Part shown: positions 16,120-25,243 of the stretch, piece after piece
How the letters are laid out: each line of letters opens with the position of its first letter
Position numbering within the stretch: the first letter of the stretch is position 1
From: an uncultured Ruminococcus sp.
GTDB taxonomy: Bacteria; Bacillota; Clostridia; Oscillospirales; Ruminococcaceae
NCBI RefSeq assembly: GCF_937915125.1
Contig: NZ_CALDMP010000021.1
Location: 54,924 to 118,923 of the forward strand
Length of the DNA: 64,000 nucleotides
Direction of reading: 5' to 3'
Notes under the pieces: generated by a model
Databases searched by the model: none
Told to the model about the DNA's origin: nothing
What the model saw: the letters and a program-made list of their open reading frames with translations, nothing else
Translations under genes and position numbers: made by a program

Positions 16120-16980
16120 ATGATTTGGGAATTGATCAAAGCACTGATTTTTGGTATCGTGGAAGGCATCACGGAATGGCTGCCCATCAGCAGTACTGGT
16201 CACCTGATCCTGCTGGACGAATTTCTCTCTCTGGATGCTTCAGATAAATTCAAAGAAATGTTCGATGTGGTGATCCAGCTGGGTGCCATTATGGCAGTCG
16301 TGGTGATCTACTGGAAGAGCCTGTGGCCCTTTGGAAAACAGAAGAATCCGAAGCCTATGGCGCAGAGCGGCTTTGGGGCATGTGTGAAAAAAGATGTGCT
16401 ACAAATGTGGTGTAAAGTTATTACAGCCTGTCTGCCGGCAGCAGTGATCGGTTTGCTTTTGGATGACTGGTGCAACGAGCACTTGTATAATGCATGGACT
16501 GTGGCGATCATGCTGATTTTATTTGGCGTAGCGTTTATCTGGATCGAACGATGGAACAAGACGAAAACGCCGAAAATAAACAGCATTGCTTCGCTGAAAT
16601 ACAGTACCGTGCTGATGATCGGTGTATTTCAGGTCATTGCAGCAGTATTTCCGGGGACATCCCGTTCCGGTGCGACCATTGTTGGTGCATTACTGCTGGG
16701 GGTATCCCGAACCGCAGCAGCGGAATTCACCTTTTTCCTGGCGGTACCGGTTATGTTCGGCGCAAGCCTGCTGAAACTGGTGAAGTGCGGACTGCCTGCC
16801 ACAGGTATGGAGACGGCAATTTTGCTGGTGGGTATGGTCTCCGCTTTTCTCGTGTCGGTGATCGTTATCCGATTCCTGATGTCCTATATCAAGAAGCATG
16901 ACTTTACGGTGTTCGGATGGTACCGGATCGTCATTGGTATTCTGGTACTGATCTGCGGTATTACTGGTGTGATCGGCTGA
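16120..16980 (+). CDS. uppP: Undecaprenyl-diphosphatase UppP (BacA)
   Basis: A 286-residue membrane enzyme that removes a phosphate from undecaprenyl diphosphate, recycling the lipid carrier of peptidoglycan and wall polymers. The family motifs are [17 protein letters not shown] at residues 12-28 and [11 protein letters not shown] near residue 179, with about eight membrane segments. Length is normal. It has its own promoter and terminator, so it is a single-gene unit. Ribosome site GAAAGGAT lies 9 bases before the start. BacA proteins also raise bacitracin tolerance. Confidence 0.95.
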   Translation: MIWELIKALIFGIVEGITEWLPISSTGHLILLDEFLSLDASDKFKEMFDVVIQLGAIMAVVVIYWKSLWPFGKQKNPKPMAQSGFGACVKKDVLQMWCKVITACLPAAVIGLLLDDWCNEHLYNAWTVAIMLILFGVAFIWIERWNKTKTPKINSIASLKYSTVLMIGVFQVIAAVFPGTSRSGATIVGALLLGVSRTAAAEFTFFLAVPVMFGASLLKLVKCGLPATGMETAILLVGMVSAFLVSVIVIRFLMSYIKKHDFTVFGWYRIVIGILVLICGITGVIG

Positions 16981-17001
16981 TTCGGAAATGATAGCAAAAT
17001 G

Positions 17002-17042
17002 AAAGACGTGTATCCTGTTCATGGGGATACACGTCTTTTTGT
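17002..17042. terminator. Terminator after uppP
   Basis: AAAGACGTGTATCC pairs with GGATACACGTCTTT, followed by T5. The A-rich left flank also suits the convergent SGNH gene. Confidence 0.85.
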
Positions 17043-17059
17043 AGTAACTATAGGTGTGC

Positions 17060-17977
17060 TTATTCCGGAAGCAGTGCAGTGGTGACTGCTGTTGTATAGG
17101 TTGTGGGTGAAGTGGGCGTGAGAAGCATTCCAGTTGTACCGCCGGGGACAATGGCGTGCTGTTTCAGATAATCCTCCCAGAGGGAGAGGGAATTGCCTAG
17201 CAAGTGAATGCCGTCTGATGTCAAGGAAGCATCCAGACAGCCGTTGGCGTCCATGACGGCTTCGTTGACATTGAGGTAGTAGATGTTGTTCTGGGGATCG
17301 GCGAGGGCTTCCAATGCTGCGTTTCGGGTGTTGACTGCATTGTTGTTGATGGCACCGCCAGGATTGTCCTGAGAAGCAGAGACCACCAGAATACTTTGCA
17401 GATAAATAATGGCATCTGGCTGTGCCTGGCGGATCTGTGAGATGACATCGGCATAAGCTTGTGCCCAGCTTTCGGTGGTGCCGGTGCCCAGTTCGTTCAA
17501 ACCCAGCATGATATATACTTTTCCATACTGCTTTTGCGCCAGCTTTTGAGACAGGGTACAGCTTTCACCCAGGTTCGGGTTGCCCGCAGATTTTTCCGTG
17601 ACTTTGAAAATGGACATGCCCACACTTGTGAAATAGTCTGCATTGCTCAGATTGCCGTACAGTGCCAGTCCCTCTGAACGGGAGTCACCGATGAACAGGG
17701 CATCGTCAAAATAAGAGGTGTCCACTGTCTGAAAAACAGGTGTGGGTTCTGTGGTGACAGCCGACGTTGCCAGGGAAATGACATCATCGGTTTCCTGTGG
17801 CAGTGTTGTAGTAACTGCTGGGGTTGCTGCGGGATTTTCAATCTTGTTAGTGCTTTGTACCAGTTTCCAGACATTTGCCACGGCAATGGATACGACAAAT
17901 GCAAGAATCAAAGGATACTGTTTGAGAAATTTCAGAAAATTTGCAAGAAAAGATGCCAATGCAATTTTATACTTCAT
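17060..17977 (-). CDS. Membrane-anchored SGNH/GDSL hydrolase-fold protein (acyltransferase partner)
   Basis: A 305-residue protein with one N-terminal membrane anchor (about 18-38), a Thr/Pro-rich stalk and an extracytoplasmic SGNH domain. The nucleophile block is FIGDSRSEG (about residue 96), the middle block GLNELG holds the Asn, and SDGIHLLG supplies the Asp-His pair. Proteins of this type act with MBOAT acyltransferases to put acetyl groups on surface glycans. The MBOAT gene ends 21 bases upstream on the same strand. The start is the ATG 7 bases after AAAGGAG. Confidence 0.82.
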   Translation of the reverse strand: MKYKIALASFLANFLKFLKQYPLILAFVVSIAVANVWKLVQSTNKIENPAATPAVTTTLPQETDDVISLATSAVTTEPTPVFQTVDTSYFDDALFIGDSRSEGLALYGNLSNADYFTSVGMSIFKVTEKSAGNPNLGESCTLSQKLAQKQYGKVYIMLGLNELGTGTTESWAQAYADVISQIRQAQPDAIIYLQSILVVSASQDNPGGAINNNAVNTRNAALEALADPQNNIYYLNVNEAVMDANGCLDASLTSDGIHLLGNSLSLWEDYLKQHAIVPGGTTGMLLTPTSPTTYTTAVTTALLPE

Positions 17978-17998
17978 CAAAATGCTCCTTTCTTCTTG

Positions 17999-19405
17999 TT
18001 AAAACTGGAAATACAAAAACGGATTGTTGGTCTGCGTCATCATGGCACGGATGGCAAAAATAAAGATGAGAAGGAGAACCAGGATGCAGAAGCCGCTTTT
18101 GTGGTATTTTTTATAATAGTGCAGGGGAATCGGTGTGCAGAACAAAACACAGGGAATCAGGATCTTCCAATAACTGCTCAGCGCCAGCATGACATCACGT
18201 GTATTGGACTGAATCTCCCCGGAGGAAAGGAAGGGGAAGAGCCGGGTGAAATAGATGCCCAGCTGGTGCATGTCCGGAATGGCAAAGACCATCCAGGTGA
18301 GGGGAATCAGAAAGATAATGTAGAGGTGTTTCAGGACATAGGTGCGTTCCAGGAACTTGCCGTAGACATTCTTTTCCAGGGTCAGAAGTACGAAGAAAAT
18401 CAATCCCCAGAGGACGTAGTTCCAGCTTGCGCCGTGCCACAATCCCGTAAATGCCCAGACCGCCAGCATATTGCGTATGGTTTTCCACTTGCCTTGCCGG
18501 TTGCCGCCAAGGGGAATGTAAATGTAATTGCGGAACCAGCGCCCCAGTGTAATATGCCATCTGCGCCAGAATTCCGAAGCAGAGCCGGACATATAGGGCA
18601 GATTGAAGTTCTGGGGCAGATCGAAGCCCAGCATTTTTCCAACTCCGATTGCCATCATGGAATAGCCGGAAAAGTCGAAGTAGATCTGGAAACTATAAGC
18701 AAATGCACCCAGCCATGCATATGGTGTGGAAATACTGTCAAAGCCAATGACGGTTAAATTATTCCAAAGTCCGCCCATCGGGTTGGCGAGAAGTGTTTTT
18801 GCACCAAGACCCAGGACGAAAGTTTCCATACCTTCTTCCAGAAGCCGTACATCCACGTGGCGGTTTCGCAGCTGCGGAGAAATTTCATTGTAGCAGCAGA
18901 TGGGACCGGAGATCAGCTGGGGGAACATGCACATATATGTGCCCAGATCCAGAATATTCCGTGCGGGTTTGATTTTTCCGGTATAGACGTCAATGAGATA
19001 CGAGGTGATCTGGAAGGTGTAAAAGCTGATGCCCAGAGGCATTATCAGATTGACTTCTGGTATCACCACGTGGAAAACAGAGAGCAGCGCATTGAGGTTT
19101 TCGATGAGGAAGTTGGTGTATTTAAAAAAGACCAGCATTCCAAAATTATATACAAGACCAATGATAAAAAAGCGTTTGGCTTGCTGCGGATCTCTGGAGT
19201 GGGAGCCGCTGAGAAACCGAGATAGTCCGTAATTTACAAAGAGCGACAGCAAAAGCAGCAGGGTATACCAGCCGCTGCCGATGGCGTAAAAAATTAGACT
19301 GCCAATAATCAGGGTGATATTGCGGTATCTGGTTGGCGTGAGGTAATACCCCAGCAGAAAAAGGGGCAGGAACTGAAATAAAAATTCGATCGTACTGAAA
19401 ACCAT
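17999..19405 (-). CDS. MBOAT family O-acyltransferase (AlgI/DltB-like)
   Basis: A 468-residue polytopic membrane enzyme, predicted to pass acyl (usually acetyl) groups from the cytoplasm to an exported polysaccharide. The AlgI-type signatures are EFWRRWHITLGRWFRNYIYIPLGG and LWHGASWNYVLWG, whose His is the catalytic residue. No alginate genes are nearby, so the acceptor is probably another surface glycan. The start MVFSTIEFLF matches the family and has GGGAGAG upstream; the frame stays open for 31 further codons, but these run back through a family A repeat and a hairpin. It probably forms an operon with the SGNH gene. Confidence 0.88.
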   Translation of the reverse strand: MVFSTIEFLFQFLPLFLLGYYLTPTRYRNITLIIGSLIFYAIGSGWYTLLLLLSLFVNYGLSRFLSGSHSRDPQQAKRFFIIGLVYNFGMLVFFKYTNFLIENLNALLSVFHVVIPEVNLIMPLGISFYTFQITSYLIDVYTGKIKPARNILDLGTYMCMFPQLISGPICCYNEISPQLRNRHVDVRLLEEGMETFVLGLGAKTLLANPMGGLWNNLTVIGFDSISTPYAWLGAFAYSFQIYFDFSGYSMMAIGVGKMLGFDLPQNFNLPYMSGSASEFWRRWHITLGRWFRNYIYIPLGGNRQGKWKTIRNMLAVWAFTGLWHGASWNYVLWGLIFFVLLTLEKNVYGKFLERTYVLKHLYIIFLIPLTWMVFAIPDMHQLGIYFTRLFPFLSSGEIQSNTRDVMLALSSYWKILIPCVLFCTPIPLHYYKKYHKSGFCILVLLLIFIFAIRAMMTQTNNPFLYFQF

Positions 19406-19429
19406 AGGCTGACTCTCCCGTTGTATCAT

Positions 19430-19478
19430 AAGGCAATACCGTATAAATCCGTCAAGAGGTCTTTGTGTGGTGTTGCCA
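19430..19478. repeat. Family A repeat, short form, in the MBOAT leader
   Basis: Begins AAGGCAATACC and ends GTGTGGTGTTGCC, about 49 bp, matching the ends of the long form in reverse orientation. It is more diverged than the other copies. It lies between the promoter and the start codon of the MBOAT gene. Confidence 0.7.
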
Positions 19479-19486
19479 TAATAATA

Positions 19487-19507
19487 ACACCCCGACAAGC
19501 GGGGTGT
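19487..19507. terminator. GC-rich hairpin: symporter terminator or MBOAT 5' hairpin
   Basis: ACACCCCG pairs perfectly with CGGGGTGT across a 5-base loop. On the minus strand it is followed by TTATTATTAT. It can terminate the symporter gene that ends at 19602, but it also lies right at the expected 5' end of the MBOAT transcript. Confidence 0.6.
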
Positions 19508-19517
19508 CTCACATTAT

Positions 19518-19546
19518 ATCATAAAAGAATCTGGTCGAATTTTCAA
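19518..19546 (-). promoter_or_regulatory. Likely promoter of MBOAT-SGNH operon
   Basis: On the minus strand TTGAAA-N17-TATGAT, with the start point expected near 19511, immediately before the hairpin. Confidence 0.55.
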
Positions 19547-19601
19547 GAACTTTGTCATAACAAATAGGTTACAATTTAATGACAGCATAATAAATGTAGT
19601 A

Positions 19602-21191
19602 TTACTCTGCCTTTTCCGGCTTCATCTCATAGCACTGGAACACTTCTTCCACATAGGAAGTGTCTTTTACCTTTGTGCAGACGCTGACCAAGGGCACCAG
19701 GATCAGGGAGAGAATCATGGCAGCTGCACCGGCGTTAATGGGAGATGCCAGATTCAGTGGGAAGCTTGCGGCTGCTTTGGAGAGTTCCGGGAACCAGCCG
19801 AAGCCGAACAGGAACATGTGCACCAGTGTCAGTCCTACGCCAGTGATAAAGCTTGTCCAGACAGCCGGCTTTGTGACCTTTTTGCTGAACAGACCATACA
19901 TGAACGGTCCCAGGAACGCGCCGGCAAGTGCACCCCAGGAATAAGACATGAGGGTGGAAATAGAAGCATTTTTGTTGAATGCGATCAGTACCGAAACGAT
20001 CAGGAATACGGCGATCAGGAAACGCATGATGATCATTTCCTTTTTCTCCGAGCATTTTTTCATGTTCGGGCGGATCAGGTCAATGGTGAGGGTGGAACTG
20101 GATGTCAGTACAAGGGATGAAAGGGTGGACATGGATGCAGACAAAACCAGAACGACCACAAGTCCGATGAGGAAATCCGGCAGCGCTGTGTTCAGGAGCG
20201 CCGGGATCATGGCATCAAATTCGGGCTTACCGTTGGAAAGTGTGGAAATAAAGGTCTTGCCGCTTTCATTGCTGTCCAGAGTGCAGAACAGACGGTCGAA
20301 TCCGCCCAGGAGATAAGAACCGCCGGCAACCACCAGAGCAAACAGCGTGGAGATCACAGCGCCTTTTTTGATGGCGTTTTCGCTCTTGATGGCGTAGAAT
20401 TTGTGTACCATCTGAGGCAGTCCCCAGGTGCCCAGAGATGTCAGAATGACGACACCCAACAGGTTCAGAGGATCTGGTCCAAAGACGGAATTGAGCATGT
20501 TGGTCTTGCCGTTGACTTCGATCTCACCCAGAGAAGCCAGTGCCTCTGTCATTCCGCCCTGGTTCTGGATAGTGCAGAGGACCACGGCTGCAATGCCGAT
20601 GAGCATAACGATGCCCTGGATAAAGTCGTTGATTGCAGTGGCTGCATAGCCGCCGAGAATAACGTAAATGGCGGTTAGCAGTGCCATTACCACGATAATG
20701 ATCTTATAGGCACTTTCGGATTCGATCTGAAATGCCATGTTGAATAGACGGGAAAGTCCGTTGTATACAGAGGCTGTATACGGGATCAGGAAAATAAAAA
20801 CGATGATGGCTGCGGCAATTTTCAGTGCCTTGGAGTTCCAGCGGCGCTCAAAATATTCCGGCATAGTCTTTGCGCCCAGAGACTGGGTCATAATGCGTGT
20901 GCGTCGTCCCAGGACGATCCACGCCAGCAGACTGCCCAGAATTGCATTGCCCACGCCGATCCATGCGGCGGAAATGCCGTATGTCCAGCCGAACTGTCCG
21001 GCGTAGCCGATGAACACCACGGCGGAAAAATACGATGTGCCGTAGGCAAATGCTGTGAGCCATGAGCCGACATTGCGGCCGCCCAGAACGAAATCGTTTA
21101 CAGAACGTGTCTGTTTGGCGGTGTAGACGCCGATCCCCATCATGATTGCAACATAGATGATGATCATTCCAATTGTAATTGCGGTTGTCAT
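19602..21191 (-). CDS. Sodium:solute symporter (SSS family, PutP-like)
   Basis: A 529-residue membrane transporter with about 13 helices that couples solute uptake to a Na+ gradient. The N-terminal VNDFVLGGRNVGSWLTAFAYG and the GGYAATAINDFIQG segment are characteristic of the SSS family. The substrate cannot be told from sequence: proline, pantothenate, sugars or sialic acid are known for relatives. Ribosome site AAGGAG lies 6 bases before the ATG. A family A element of 176 bp separates the gene from its promoter. No metabolic gene is adjacent. Confidence 0.88.
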   Translation of the reverse strand: MTTAITIGMIIIYVAIMMGIGVYTAKQTRSVNDFVLGGRNVGSWLTAFAYGTSYFSAVVFIGYAGQFGWTYGISAAWIGVGNAILGSLLAWIVLGRRTRIMTQSLGAKTMPEYFERRWNSKALKIAAAIIVFIFLIPYTASVYNGLSRLFNMAFQIESESAYKIIIVVMALLTAIYVILGGYAATAINDFIQGIVMLIGIAAVVLCTIQNQGGMTEALASLGEIEVNGKTNMLNSVFGPDPLNLLGVVILTSLGTWGLPQMVHKFYAIKSENAIKKGAVISTLFALVVAGGSYLLGGFDRLFCTLDSNESGKTFISTLSNGKPEFDAMIPALLNTALPDFLIGLVVVLVLSASMSTLSSLVLTSSSTLTIDLIRPNMKKCSEKKEMIIMRFLIAVFLIVSVLIAFNKNASISTLMSYSWGALAGAFLGPFMYGLFSKKVTKPAVWTSFITGVGLTLVHMFLFGFGWFPELSKAAASFPLNLASPINAGAAAMILSLILVPLVSVCTKVKDTSYVEEVFQCYEMKPEKAE

Positions 21192-21252
21192 ATTCTTCTC
21201 CTTACGGCGTATGGACAGGGAAAATATCTGTCGGAACGCATGTGGTAAATTT

Positions 21253-21428
21253 TAGGCAATACTGCACAAAGATTGTGCGTCAGATGCGCCGTCAGATTTT
21301 TCGTCAGATGAAACAAAAAGCGCAGTGAATACTTTGTGTATTCACGAGCATTTTTGTGAAATATGACGCAAAACATGCAAGCATATGACATGCAAAGCCG
21401 GCAGGCGCTTTTTGTGTGGTGTTGCCTT
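21253..21428. repeat. Family A repeat, long form, reverse orientation
   Basis: A 176-bp copy, from AGGCAATACTGCACAAAGA to GTGTGGTGTTGCCTT, opposite in orientation to most copies on the plus strand. It has the internal GTGAATAC/GTATTCAC palindrome. It lies in the 5' leader of the symporter transcript. Confidence 0.9.
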
Positions 21429-21473
21429 TATGCAGATCTGACGAAGCTTGCTGCGTTAGAAGGCACGCTATTC

Positions 21474-21502
21474 ATTATAATTGCACTGTCGAACTTTGTC
21501 AA
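21474..21502 (-). promoter_or_regulatory. Promoter of the symporter gene
   Basis: On the minus strand TTGACA-N17-TATAAT, with the start point about 5 bases downstream. The leader would be about 275 bases and mostly family A repeat. Confidence 0.8.
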
Positions 21503-21604
21503 CCCTTTTTGATGAAATTCGGATATATTGTCATAAAATGGGTAGACTTCTTATGCAGAATGCATGATTTTTCAACTTGTGGGCAAAAAACTTGAAAAAA
21601 GTAC

Positions 21605-21656
21605 TTGACAAATTCCGGATTCTATGATAATCTTTGGTTAGCTTAAGCTAACCAAA
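21605..21656 (+). promoter_or_regulatory. Promoter with 24-bp perfect palindromic operator
   Basis: TTGACA at 21605 is followed by GATAAT after 15 bases. Immediately downstream, 21633-21656 is a perfect palindrome centred on GGTTAGCTTAAGCTAACC and flanked by TTT/AAA. Its half-site GGTTAG resembles the DtxR/IdeR/MntR type of metal-repressor box. Position over the start point suggests repression. The regulator is not encoded nearby. Confidence 0.7.
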
Positions 21657-21727
21657 ATAACAGAGATCCCCGGCTGTGCATGCAGTTTCTGTGAAAGAGG
21701 ATAGCTTGGCTTCCAGAAATTTGTTTG

Positions 21728-21778
21728 AGGCAACACCGCACAAAGAGCGCCTGACGGCTTTGCGCGGTATTGCCTTGA
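21728..21778. repeat. Family A repeat, short form
   Basis: About 51 bp with AGGCAACACCGCACAAAGA at one end and GCGGTATTGCCTT at the other. The middle of the long form is missing. It sits in the leader between the palindromic operator and the DUF2325 gene. Confidence 0.88.
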
Positions 21779-21799
21779 GAAAGGTTGAGATGTGAAGGT

Positions 21800-22096
21800 A
21801 TGAGCGTTGTAATCATTGGCGGAAATGAACGGATGAGCCGGCAGTATGCTGACGTTTGCACTGCCCACGGCTGTACAGCGAAGGTGTTTCCAAAGGAGAC
21901 GGGTCCCATCGAAAAGAAAATCGGATCGCCGGATCTGATGATTCTGTTTACCCGGACAGTTTCCCACAAGATGGTGCAGGGTGCTGTAAAGGCGGCGAAA
22001 AAGAATGACATCCCCATTGCAAGGGTACAGAGCAGCAGCATTTCAGCACTGCGCTCCCTGTTGGGAGAACATGGAATGGAACCGATGGAGGAATAG
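21800..22096 (+). CDS. DUF2325 domain protein
   Basis: A 98-residue small cytoplasmic protein with a Rossmann-like start, MSVVIIGGNERMSRQY, a central Asp-rich turn (SPDLMILFTRTVSHK) and a basic segment, as in the DUF2325 family. The biochemical role is unknown. Family members are often found near iron transport or regulatory genes, and the metal-box-like palindrome upstream agrees with metal-dependent control. The chosen ATG has only a weak GAAGG site close by; a TTG five codons upstream is an alternative. Confidence 0.75.
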   Translation: MSVVIIGGNERMSRQYADVCTAHGCTAKVFPKETGPIEKKIGSPDLMILFTRTVSHKMVQGAVKAAKKNDIPIARVQSSSISALRSLLGEHGMEPMEE

Positions 22097-22185
22097 ACTC
22101 TGTACGATTTGGTTGATTCTGCGTTTGCGGCGTCATTTTTTTGCATTTTCATGTGGAAAATTGAAAAAAACAACATTAGATTATC

Positions 22186-22214
22186 TTGACAAATTTGAAA
22201 AATCATGGTATGAT
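22186..22214 (+). promoter_or_regulatory. Promoter of the GH9-dockerin gene
   Basis: TTGACA-N17-TATGAT, about 75 bases before the start codon. Confidence 0.8.
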
Positions 22215-22292
22215 AAAACTATCCACAATATTTTGCGGTATCTTGTGTGAATTGCACAGCGCTGCGAAGCTGAAATAGGAGTGATATGACAA

Positions 22293-24647
22293 ATGAAGAT
22301 TGGATCGAAATGGAAAAATCGAGTAATGGCAGCTTTGTCCGCAGGTGTACTTGCGGTGACGGGGACGATGTCTGCCACAACGGGATTCACAGCAACTGCT
22401 GAGGACCTGGGACTGGACAACTATGCAAAGCTGCTTCAGTATTCGCTGTACTTTTTTGATGCCAACATGTGCGGCAGCCAGGTTGGGGAAACAAATGCCT
22501 TCTCCTGGCGGGATGACTGCCATACTGGTGATGCGGTAGAAGGCGGTTTTCATGATGCCGGAGATGCCATCAAGTGCGGTTTGACTGCTGGATTTACTGC
22601 TTCTTCACTGGGATGGACTTATTATGAGTATCAGGATCAGTTTGAAAAGACAGGTACAGCAGAGCACTATCAGGTCATCATGGATTATTTCTGCGATTTC
22701 TTTAAGGCGTCCACAACGCTCTCGAACGGAGAAGTAACTTCTTTTGTTTATGAAATGGGAAATGATGGTTCAGACCATTCTACATGGTGTGCACCGGAAA
22801 CCATGTGGGATCGCGGCACTAGCGAAACCTATTCTACTACAAATGGTGCCAGCAACGTTGCTGCACAGTATGCCGCTGCACTGGCGCAGAATTATATGAT
22901 CTCCGGCAATGAGGAGGATCTGACCTATGCAACAGCGCTCTATAATTTTGCTGCGAAGTATCGCACTATGACCTATGACGAAAGCACCTATTCCGACAAG
23001 GATGTACAGGATGACATTTCCTGGGCTGCCGGTTGGATGTATCTTGCAACGGGCGAAGATGCATATCTGACAGAAAATAGCAAATATACAAGCAGTAAAA
23101 ACGATTGGACGAATGACTATTGTTATGCCAACGCATGGCTTGGTGCTGCGATTATTAATGCGGAGATCACCGGAAACTGGAGCAATGCTGTCAACTATAT
23201 CGATTCCAAGGTAAATGCGAATCAGAACCAGTTCTATGTGATGAATAGTTGGGGCAGCGCAAGACATAATACCTTGATGCAGCTCTGCGCTATGGTCTGC
23301 ACAAAGCACAGTGCAGAATCGGGAAAGGATTATTCCGAATGGTGTAAGAAGCAGATGAATTATATCCTGGGCGACAACAATGCCAATGTCTGCTTGGTTG
23401 TGGGCTATAATTCTCTGTCCGCAACTTCTCCCCACCATCGTGCCGCTTCGAATCTGACAGTAAGCTCTGACTGGCATGAGTGGAATTCCTGGGATGGAAA
23501 TTATGCGTCCACAGACGGTCATACATTGTATGGCGCACTGGTGGGCGGTCCCACAAGTTCTGACTTTACCACATACAATCATTCTGCAAAGGATGCGACT
23601 TCCAATGAAGTTGCACTGGACTATCAGGTCGGTCTGGTGGGTGCTGCTGCTGGATTGTACGCTGTATATGGCACAGGTGAGGTTGTCGCAGAGATCGGTG
23701 ATGAGGTCACAGTGTATCCGTCTGAGGTTGCAGCTGCAAAGGGAGAGATTATTGTGGAACCTGTAGATGCATGGGTCAAAGTACCGGATACCATTGCAGT
23801 GGGCGAAGGAGTAGAGATCAGCGTAGAATCGGCTTTCTCAAACAGCTTCATATGGAGATCCTCTGATCCGGAAATACTGGAGATCACAAGTGACGGCGGA
23901 AAGACTGCTGTGATCGTCGGACACAAGGAAGGAACTGTGACTATTACGGCAGCTTGCAGTGCTGGACACATCCTTAGCCATGATATTACGGTGACTGGCG
24001 GGACTGTTACAACAGAAACCAGTGTGACGACAGAAGAAGAGACAACTACCACCACCGAGGAAATCACCACTTCCACGACAGAGGATACCACTGAAACTAC
24101 ACAAGATATCCTTGTAGATCCGGTAGATTCTATCAGTGGTCCTTCGAGTATGAATGTGGGTGAAACAGCGGAATTACAGTTTAATACAGTTTTTGAGCAC
24201 AGTGCGGAATGGTCTTCCTCTGATTCAAATATTCTTGAGATTATCTCCGTTGATGGTAATACGGCAGAAATTTTGGCAAAGAGTGAAGGTAGTGCCATGA
24301 TATATGCAGGCATGGCATCTTTGATGATCACGGTTTCTGGCGGAACAGTGACCACAGAATCAACAGAGCAGACAACAACAACGGTAACAACGACAGAAAC
24401 CACCACAGAGACTTCCGGCAATCACGGAGATTCTGTTCTCTACGGCGATGTTAATCTGGACGGACGCATTGATATCACGGACGCTGTTCTGCTGAACAAA
24501 AAGGTTTCCGGGGCTGTGACCCTGAACGATGCAGCCATGAAAAATGCAGACTGCAACGTGGATAATGAAGTAAACGGCGATGATGCTATTTTACTGCTGA
24601 AGTTCTTGGTGCACATTGTCACCTCTATCGGCGTCGGTGCAGAATAA
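22293..24647 (+). CDS. Cellulosomal GH9 endoglucanase with two Ig-like modules and dockerin
   Basis: A 784-residue secreted cellulase. Signal peptide about 1-36, GH9 catalytic domain about 38-465, first Ig-like (Big-type) module about 490-575, Thr/Glu linker, second module about 605-680, Thr linker, and a type I dockerin about 710-775 (GDVNLDGRIDITDAVLLNK and a second repeat DCNVDNEVNGDD). GH9 residues seen are Asp in HDAGDAIKCG (about 87-90), the His-Arg stretch SPHHRAAS (about 380) and the acid Glu in SNEVALDYQ (about 438). No CBM3c follows the catalytic domain. It should act on cellulose from a scaffoldin-bound complex. Confidence 0.9.
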   Translation: MKIGSKWKNRVMAALSAGVLAVTGTMSATTGFTATAEDLGLDNYAKLLQYSLYFFDANMCGSQVGETNAFSWRDDCHTGDAVEGGFHDAGDAIKCGLTAGFTASSLGWTYYEYQDQFEKTGTAEHYQVIMDYFCDFFKASTTLSNGEVTSFVYEMGNDGSDHSTWCAPETMWDRGTSETYSTTNGASNVAAQYAAALAQNYMISGNEEDLTYATALYNFAAKYRTMTYDESTYSDKDVQDDISWAAGWMYLATGEDAYLTENSKYTSSKNDWTNDYCYANAWLGAAIINAEITGNWSNAVNYIDSKVNANQNQFYVMNSWGSARHNTLMQLCAMVCTKHSAESGKDYSEWCKKQMNYILGDNNANVCLVVGYNSLSATSPHHRAASNLTVSSDWHEWNSWDGNYASTDGHTLYGALVGGPTSSDFTTYNHSAKDATSNEVALDYQVGLVGAAAGLYAVYGTGEVVAEIGDEVTVYPSEVAAAKGEIIVEPVDAWVKVPDTIAVGEGVEISVESAFSNSFIWRSSDPEILEITSDGGKTAVIVGHKEGTVTITAACSAGHILSHDITVTGGTVTTETSVTTEEETTTTTEEITTSTTEDTTETTQDILVDPVDSISGPSSMNVGETAELQFNTVFEHSAEWSSSDSNILEIISVDGNTAEILAKSEGSAMIYAGMASLMITVSGGTVTTESTEQTTTTVTTTETTTETSGNHGDSVLYGDVNLDGRIDITDAVLLNKKVSGAVTLNDAAMKNADCNVDNEVNGDDAILLLKFLVHIVTSIGVGAE

Positions 24648-24664
24648 TTTAGGAGGAATTGATT

Positions 24665-25177
24665 ATGAATCGTAAAGCATTGCAGAAATTGTCCTATGGC
24701 GTATACATTGTGACAACGGCAAATGGAGAGAAACTGTACGGCTGTGTAGCAAACAGTGCCATGCAGATCACCTCTTCGCCGGCACAGATCGCAGTCAGCA
24801 TCAACCATGATAACGCAACTCACGACCAGATCGTGGAAAGCGGAAAGTTCGCCCTTTCTGTTCTTGCTACAGATACGGAACCGTCCCTCATCGGCGGTTT
24901 TGGCTATCGCTCCAGCCGGGATGCGGATAAGTTTGCGGAGGTGTCCTATACCATGCAGGAGGGTATGCCTGTGCCGGGCGGCGCAATGGCATGGATGACC
25001 TGTCAGGTCGTACAGACCATGGATGCCGGAACCCATACCATTTTCCTGGGCGAAGTGAAAGATTGCGAACTGGTACGTGCAGAAGCTATTCCCATGACCT
25101 ATTCTTATTATCACGCTGTGATAAAGGGAAGCAGTCCTAAGAACGCGCCGACTTACGTTCCGCCGGAGGAATCGTAA
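24665..25177 (+). CDS. Flavin reductase-like FMN-binding protein
   Basis: A 170-residue split-barrel protein of the flavin reductase family. It starts MNRKALQKLSYGVYIVTT and has the usual segments VANSAMQITSSPAQIAVSI and a His near residue 147. It may reduce flavins with NAD(P)H or act as a small flavoprotein; the true electron partner is unknown. The ribosome site AGGAGG lies 8 bases before the ATG and the gene begins 17 bases after the cellulase stop with no terminator between, so it may be read from the same promoter. Confidence 0.85.
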   Translation: MNRKALQKLSYGVYIVTTANGEKLYGCVANSAMQITSSPAQIAVSINHDNATHDQIVESGKFALSVLATDTEPSLIGGFGYRSSRDADKFAEVSYTMQEGMPVPGGAMAWMTCQVVQTMDAGTHTIFLGEVKDCELVRAEAIPMTYSYYHAVIKGSSPKNAPTYVPPEES

Positions 25178-25185
25178 ATTAAGCC

Positions 25186-25214
25186 TTGACATTCGTTTGT
25201 CCCTGTGTTATACT
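25186..25214 (+). promoter_or_regulatory. Promoter of the preQ1 leader and que operon
   Basis: TTGACA-N17-TATACT. The start point falls about 25 bases before the aptamer-like hairpin. Confidence 0.8.
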
Positions 25215-25243
25215 ATGAAAAGAAAACATTCTTTTCATGAGAT

